DNA from: Trissonchulus latispiculum
Lineage: Eukaryota; Nematoda; Enoplea; Enoplida; Ironidae
Assembly: GCA_030248195.1 (NCBI GenBank)
Contig: JASAND010022083.1
Coordinates: 54,030 to 118,029 of the forward strand
DNA: 64,000 bases
Reading direction: 5' to 3'
Shown: piece after piece, positions 58,263 through 64,000 of the stretch
Position numbering within the stretch: the first letter of the stretch is position 1
Layout of the letters: each line of letters opens with the position of its first letter
The notes under the pieces: generated by a model
What the model saw: the letters and a program-made list of their open reading frames with translations, nothing else
Databases searched by the model: none
Told to the model about the DNA's origin: nothing
Made by a program: the position numbers and the translations under genes

Positions 58263-61200
58263 CAACACTACTGTACCAGCACCGTATGCACCAATTAATA
58301 TGTCATTTATTCCATCTTTACTGCGTCCTATACCACATTTATTCCGTTTTGTCAACACTATGGCTTTTCAATTGTAGTCATTGATTTTTGTTCTTCGCAA
58401 AGTACTATTTTGAGCTCAACGTTAATTTTTTTGCTGCTAAGTCATAGTTAGCTTTAATACAGTGTATTCATTTCCAACTTTATTATCGGCCGTTTTGATG
58501 TGGTATATTTCTCTAGTTTTTTCAAATTCTTTTCACAATTTCTTTGTGCTATCTTTTCAACCATCAGGTCTAGTTCTCCTTCACCTAATACTCAACTTAC
58601 TTTGCACAATTTAAACGTAGCACTTGTTTTCTTTTCTACTTCAAGGCAGTTAATTTGTTCATGGCTTTGCGTTCAATATAGCCAGGTCTAACAAGCTACA
58701 TCAACGGCTAGATAAAACCGTGGAGCCCGATTCATGGCATATCCCTTTGCAGGATCCAGCCTATCACTGGTGTTCATGGCAGCGTACCCAACTTGGCAGA
58801 AATCATGAAAGCCATGACATAGTCTCAAATCTTTCGGAAGGGTATTCTATTCCTTACAGGTATTAGTAAGGATCAGACGGGTTAAAGGTTTGTTTTGATT
58901 TTCAACTGTCATTTAAATATCGTTTGTGCTAATTCAGACTGTTGTGTTGGACTATCTTTACCAGAGTCGCGGTTCTCAAAATCTTTTAACTGCTAGTTAT
59001 CCATAGTCTGGTCGTAATCAGCGTGTGTACATATAAATCTGCTTCGTAGTAGTTTGCAGAAGGCAGTTGTGTATTCAACTTTTAGTTTCCTTGACTTTTC
59101 TTGTTTTGGACTTCCTAATATCGAACTATATTGTATTCTTTTATGCCTTCAGGTGTTCTGATTGGTTCATTGGCTCCATTTGGCAGCAAATCAGTGTGAT
59201 TGGTTTCTTCCAAGATGCTAAGAATATCCATCGGAGCGAGCACAGATCCAGGGATCGATAATTCGGATAAATGGTTCTACTGGAACTTCATTATTCTCTA
59301 CTGGTTTTCTCACTTTTCATTCATAGTAACATCAAACGGTATATGTGTCTTACATTCCTACCTACGTTGGTGAGTTATCTTTCTGGATAACCTTACACAA
59401 TAGGGACATTGGTTGAGCTGAGTGCGAACTTTTTGGCTCGCTTTCTAGTACATACCATGTCCCACCCATTTCAAATGCAAATTCTGACTTAACCAGTAGC
59501 GTGCAAATCGCATTGAAACGACTGTTTACTTATAGTAATTCTATTCTCGCGAGTCGAATTTTGTTGTAGTTTAAACTCGTAGTATTTACTTCTTGTAGTT
59601 TTGTTTCTATATGGAAAGCAAGCTTTGATTGGTGGTAATGAAACGAGGCTCGTATGTTTGTTGCGTTTTGAATTAAAAGCCTCATAATACGATTACGAAG
59701 CAGTGATTTATATATATACTTGCGCAATTTTGCTAATAATTGAACGAATTCGGAGTTTGAAGTAGTTTTTTTTGCAGTGGCATAGTAACTTTTTGCAGTG
59801 TATACTTAATTCGTTGTGTTTGTTTTTCTGTTGCAGGATTTCTTGCCGTTTTTTGTATGTACAGTCAGTAATCGTAGTAATAACATTGTACAGTTAATAA
59901 ATAATTGCATTGGTAATTGTTATGCAGATTTTTGTGTTATCTATGCTTATCGGAATATACCTAAAAAGCAACATTTCGCGAAAAACTCAAAAATACTTCA
60001 GTTTATCTATACTAACTTTGTTGTTTGTGATTTTCATTCAATGATTGTGGTGTTTTGTCAGTATGTCTACGATTTTTTTGTTGTTCGGAGCTTCATGAAC
60101 GGTTGATATCTGTGTAGCTTGCAATATCTCTAGTTTAACTTCAAATGAATTATTTTTATTTTTCTCCAATTTCGAAAATTTTCTTAGGCGATAACTGTGA
60201 TTCGTATTTATTTTGCACTGATTGTGGGCTCTGTGTAGCCTGTATTTTAACTGTGAAGATCGCAGCTCCCTCCTATGGGACTCGATTTTCTCTCTGGCCT
60301 ATTACTACGGATATAACGACTCCACATGATGGCAACTCCAGCCTTCTCAGCTCCGATCCTGTTTGGAGTTCATACGGCTTCGAACTCTCCCCGAAAGTTA
60401 TTCTGAAGACCATCACCACAACCAAATAGTTTTAAATTGCAACGACAACAACTAGAAGACAGCGCATCATTATAGACATTTGAACTTTCAATCGTTTCGT
60501 GTACATACTTTATATGCATGTTCACTAGTTTGTATAATCTGTTGTCTTGTTATTGCTTCTACCTATTCGCTAGCGTTTTGTATTTATATTTGCCGGCTCT
60601 GTATTATTTGCTTATTGTTTTTTGTGAGCGCTCTGTGGTATTTGTATTGTAATTATGATTTGCTTGTACTTTTGTGTAACGTTATCGTATCTTGTATATA
60701 TTTGTATATTTGCTTCGTCTAGTGATGTATCCCCCTTCCCCAGCTTAATTTCCCCTTAATATGAGTACGTATGTGTGTATTGATTTTTCTTGTTTTTGTC
60801 GGAAGATCGAGTGATCTTTGTTTTTCAGCGGCGGAGGAGAATCCGTACGTAAGGCTGTAAAATTTCTAATTCGCAAGTTTTGTCTATATTTTGTGATCCG
60901 TTAATACTTTGATTGTTGCACAGGATTATTTGTTAGCTAGGATTTTAGTTTGTAGATTGGTAGAAATCTAGTTAGTATAAAATTTTGTCTGTGAACTGTT
61001 CTTAGTTAGGTTTTTGTGCTGTTTGCATTGTAGTATGTAATATGTTTAGTTAGGAATTTGTGTCCAGGTCATGCATAGTTTAGCTATTTTTGTATATCTA
61101 GTAGTTGGTTACGTACTCGGTTAGTATATAAATAATTGTATGTTTGTTTGTGCGTTTGTATTAGGATAATAGTGAGTGTGATTGTACTGGTACCATGAAT

Positions 61201-61627
61201 GCGCTTGTATGAATGTTGTGCTTCTATTGTTTTTGTGGTCTTCCGTAATAGTGGTTTGTATCATTTTGTGTAACTTTCTATGCAAGATTGTTTTTCTATT
61301 TTCTTGAATACTTGTTTTTCTACACCTGGTTGGTTGCAACTACTTACTGTCTTTCGGGTATTCTTTTACTCCCTGCGTTTCGCTATTTTCGCCTGGCTAT
61401 GACTTCCATTTTCCTACCAGTTCTAACTTTAATTCTCTTAACTTCTATTTGTAGTTTCTGGTATCCATGGGTAAGCGTGCCAGGATACGGTCCTCATAAC
61501 TGGTCTCATGGGATTTGTGTGAGATCTACTTTTTAACGTTGACATTTTCCTCAATTTCCAATTACTGAATTACGGTAGCATTCTCTCTCGCCCTTGTATT
61601 TTACCAGGCGCTAAAATTTTTCTATCC
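58263..61627 (+). other. Unassigned 3.4-kb region between pol and the 3' LTR
   Basis: Longer than a simple 3' untranslated part. Several short frames look protein-like. One around 58690-58865 has WHIPLQDPAYHWCSWQRT and ends at ACAG|GTATTAGTAAGG. Another at about 59151-59261 has DWFIGSIWQQISVIGFFQD. A hydrophobic one lies at 61288-61536 with two membrane-like segments and WYPWVSVPGYGPHNW. They could be exons or decayed pieces of an additional, env-position gene. No envelope family is recognised and no continuous ORF exists. Confidence 0.4.
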
Positions 61628-61636
61628 AGGGGAGGA
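61628..61636 (+). other. Polypurine tract
   Basis: AGGGGAGGA directly before the 3' LTR start TGTCAAAAACC. Confidence 0.75.
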
Positions 61637-62029
61637 TGTCAAAAACCAGTTAAAGCCGGTTGCAATCCAACAACACGAAAAGGAAGTGCTTTCTAATCTG
61701 CATACGTTAAGTAAGACGTCTGCCCTAATTTGCATATTTGTGTTAATTCAGACGTCTATTGTGAATTTTCTAGTGTGTGTTACCGAGTTCTGTGTTGTGA
61801 GTTGGGTTATTTTTGTTGTGACCCTGTGATTTTATACATTTCGTATGCTCCCATTATTTCTCTGTCGGTAAAATTTATGATACGCCTTCGTGACCGCAGT
61901 TGGTAAGAACTAGTTCGTAGTTTAGGTAGGTTGGATTTAAAATATTCAGTAAGGCCCTGTCGGTTTACCTGCAATCGCACAGCCTCTCAATCCCAGGCTA
62001 AGTCCAGGCAGTTAGCCTTGGGATTAACA
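61637..62029 (+). repeat. 3' LTR of the large gypsy element
   Basis: 393 bp, partner of 49237-49628, followed by CATATATAT of the TA-rich target. Confidence 0.9.
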
Positions 62030-62239
62030 CATATATATTTCTCTAGCTTTTTAATCTTAGTTTTGAGCCTGCAAATTTTTAAGTTTCTATAGTTTTTGCA
62101 CTTAAGTTTTGAGCCTGCAAATTGTTAAAATTTCTCTAGCTTTTGAATGTCTCTGGGAGTCCACCGAAATCCATGTTACGGTATTACTCCCCAACAAGTA
62201 ACAGTTTAAGTTTTTCTTGCATATTGGCAAGATACCCAC

Positions 62240-63222
62240 CTACGACGTTAGTAAATTGAACCTGATGATTCCTTTCGGAGTCCTCAACTTTGAAACATTT
62301 TTACTTGTTGATTACTTGGCGTTAAGAAGTCATCGTTATATCAGAATATAGCCCGAGATATTCTTTTTCTAATGGATACCAGGAAACTAAATTTGGTTAT
62401 TTAGAGTTTCGACTGAATTTTAGAATGAGTGCGCTGTTGAGATTCATGCAGACTGAAATAAATTTTCGAGGGACATCAGTTACGTCATTTGATACCGCTA
62501 TCAGCACCTCGGAACCCTTTTCAGCCATTATAAAATCCTCTTCGTCATCAATAAATTTTAGCATAAATTTCAGATTCATAAAGTTAATTTTTTGAGTTAT
62601 CTCTAACGGTAAAGTTACTATTAGCAAGAGTTTATTTATAATAGTTTGTATAGTTTATAATGGTATTATAAACTCTTGGTATAAGCCAGCAGAGTTAATA
62701 CCATCTTTTAAAGAAATCAGTTTATTTAAAATGAAGTTCACTACAATATTGGTTGGTTTATACTTGTTCCATTATACATTTTATCATTACACATTTGCCG
62801 ATGCCTATTCCAAAGTCATTTCCGCAGAATTTATTTCTTTTGAACATCGACTTTTCAAAAGCCTATGTGACGTATTCGAGAAACTTTTAACAAAATTTAC
62901 ACAAATTTCAAAGTGTTTCTTGTTTTGGGTTAAAGTTTTTCTGTGGTGAGAAAAATCAATGCGATGTAGGAAAATTTTGTGTCATTGTACATTTGGCGGA
63001 TTTTCTGGTCCTGACCCTTTGAGCGAAATCCGAGAAAAGGTCCCTCAGTCCAGATTTATGTCCCGTGTATAGTAGCTTGTTGGCCAGCACTGCAGCTTAG
63101 AGAAATCGTGTAATGATTTTTCCGGTTTTTCCGTGTAATCGGTTTTTCCAACTCCAAAAATTGACAAGTTGTCAAAGATGTCAAAAACACAGCATAAACA
63201 GACACCAGTACACCACCTTAAA
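62240..63222 (-). mobile_element. Diverged second copy of the TTAA MITE
   Basis: TGATGATTCCTTTCGGAGTCCTCAACTTTGAAAC at its left end aligns with the reverse complement of the right end of 43863-44843. CACCAGTACACCACC|TTAA near 63222 resembles the other terminus. Much of the interior has decayed, so the boundaries are approximate. Confidence 0.45.
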
Positions 63223-64000
63223 AATAGTTTTTATGCTACATATACATATTTAAGATTTTTGCTATGCAATGCATTTACTTTGCATTAAAATTTTTTAATG
63301 AATTCAAGCTCAATTATACAAGTCTAATCTTAGTTCTCGATGGTAGATATAATCTGAAGATATTATAGCCAGTTTTTGATTGAATTTCCTTTTGGCATTT
63401 AGCTTGACACCAGAGAAGGTAAAGTTACCAACATTGAATTGTGAAAAAGGAGGAATACAAATAAGACAAATTTGCAGTCTATGCAATCACAGAATAGTGT
63501 TTACTGACTGCACCGCAAGTCAGGTGCCCGCAGCCAAATGCAGGATCTCACTATCGAGAAGATGTGTTTGACGCTTAATATTTATTACAACAAGGTAAAC
63601 TTAAGAAGTTAAAAGCATAGCTATGCACAATCAAGAAATTACAAGCACGTAATAACGTTGGGACATAATGTTTTAATCCAATTTATATAAAAAATCGAAA
63701 AATTTTGAATTTCTAAACGTTTTTTTAAAAATTTCAATTGGAACCGGAACCGGTTTCAAAAATCGGAACCGGGCCGAGCACTAGTTAAAGATCCAGGAAT
63801 CTGAACACGATTTAAAAGTCAGTTCCTCAATCCAAATTTTCGTTAGCCCAGTATGTAGAAGCTAGTTATTATTTAGAAATGAAAGCCTATATTGGGCCGA
63901 GGGTAAAGCTTAATCCAAAACGAGATCCCAGATTTCTGTCAGTGTCCCCGAAAAACTTTATTTACAATATTTCAGCGAAATCGGAAACAAAACATTTTCA
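63223..64000. other. AT-rich DNA; possible hAT-like terminus near 63740-63785
   Basis: GGAACCGGAACCGG...GGAACCGGGCCGAGCACTAG resembles the end of hAT-type elements, but no matching other end was found in the window. No gene seen. Confidence 0.3.

Larger units (their letters stand above)
49237..62029 (+). mobile_element. 12.8-kb decayed Ty3/gypsy LTR retrotransposon
   Basis: LTRs at 49237-49628 and 61637-62029 start TGTCAAAAACC and end AACA. A TGGCGACCGTTGACAG primer-binding-like site follows the 5' LTR (from 49631) and AGGGGAGGA abuts the 3' LTR (61628-61636). Order: leader, gag, long Gln/Asn/Ser-rich ORF, protease, RT, RNase H, integrase, as in Ty3/gypsy. In-frame stops, frameshifts, a hairpin MITE and a TTAA element disable it. 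The target is a (TA)n tract, so its duplication cannot be resolved. 3.4 kb after integrase is unassigned, and the total is long for the family. Confidence 0.93.

Noticed and set aside
58263..61627. Envelope gene of the large gypsy element
   Set aside because: No continuous ORF and no recognised envelope motifs; described as unassigned instead.

Overview
This is eukaryotic, AT-rich, intron-containing DNA crowded with transposable elements. The only clear host gene is a PTPMT1-type mitochondrial phosphatase on the + strand (four exons, 35717-48032). Its RHQVLL..AHW tail motif, its TTTTCAG/TTTTAG-type acceptors and a possible spliced-leader acceptor just before its ATG suggest a nematode. The long repeat-filled introns suggest a large genome, perhaps an enoplean or mermithid; that is inference, not proof.

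Layout. 100-387: tRNA-related SINE, second copy at 25439-25743. 719-3264: a 2.5-kb near-perfect palindromic element with a 5-bp target duplication and the same small gene in each arm. 6966-17191: a nest of mobile elements. The outer LTR element (minus strand) carries an unidentified GC-richer coding block. A hAT-like element sits in its left LTR, a second hAT-like copy in its interior, and a hairpin MITE in its right LTR. Inside the second hAT-like copy is a Ty3/gypsy element (11968-15401), which encodes an integrase and then a fused NADAR + SGNH-hydrolase protein. 17490-30835: dispersed repeats, a PHD-finger ORF1 relic, MITEs, a gypsy RNase H scrap, and a LINE fragment whose ORF1 position is again a NADAR domain followed by an APE-type endonuclease. 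35717-48032: PTPMT1, with a large inverted-repeat structure in intron 1, a TTAA-flanked MITE in intron 2 and an 8-bp-TSD MITE in intron 3. 49237-62029: a 12.8-kb decayed Ty3/gypsy element with both LTRs, gag, protease, RT, RNase H and integrase. Two DNA elements have landed in its integrase region, and 3.4 kb before its 3' LTR is unexplained. 62240-64000: a diverged second copy of the TTAA MITE and AT-rich DNA.

Most notable signal: NADAR domains (a family that cleaves N-glycosidic bonds of ADP-ribose-type and related nucleotides) occur in two unrelated retroelement contexts in one window. In the LTR element the domain is fused to an SGNH hydrolase with all its catalytic blocks. Reversal of host ADP-ribosylation of the element's nucleic acid is a testable hypothesis. 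The palindromic two-gene element, the hairpin MITE family with 7-bp duplications and the unidentified block at 9846-11108 are also worth follow-up. All calls are from reading the sequence; no database search was run.
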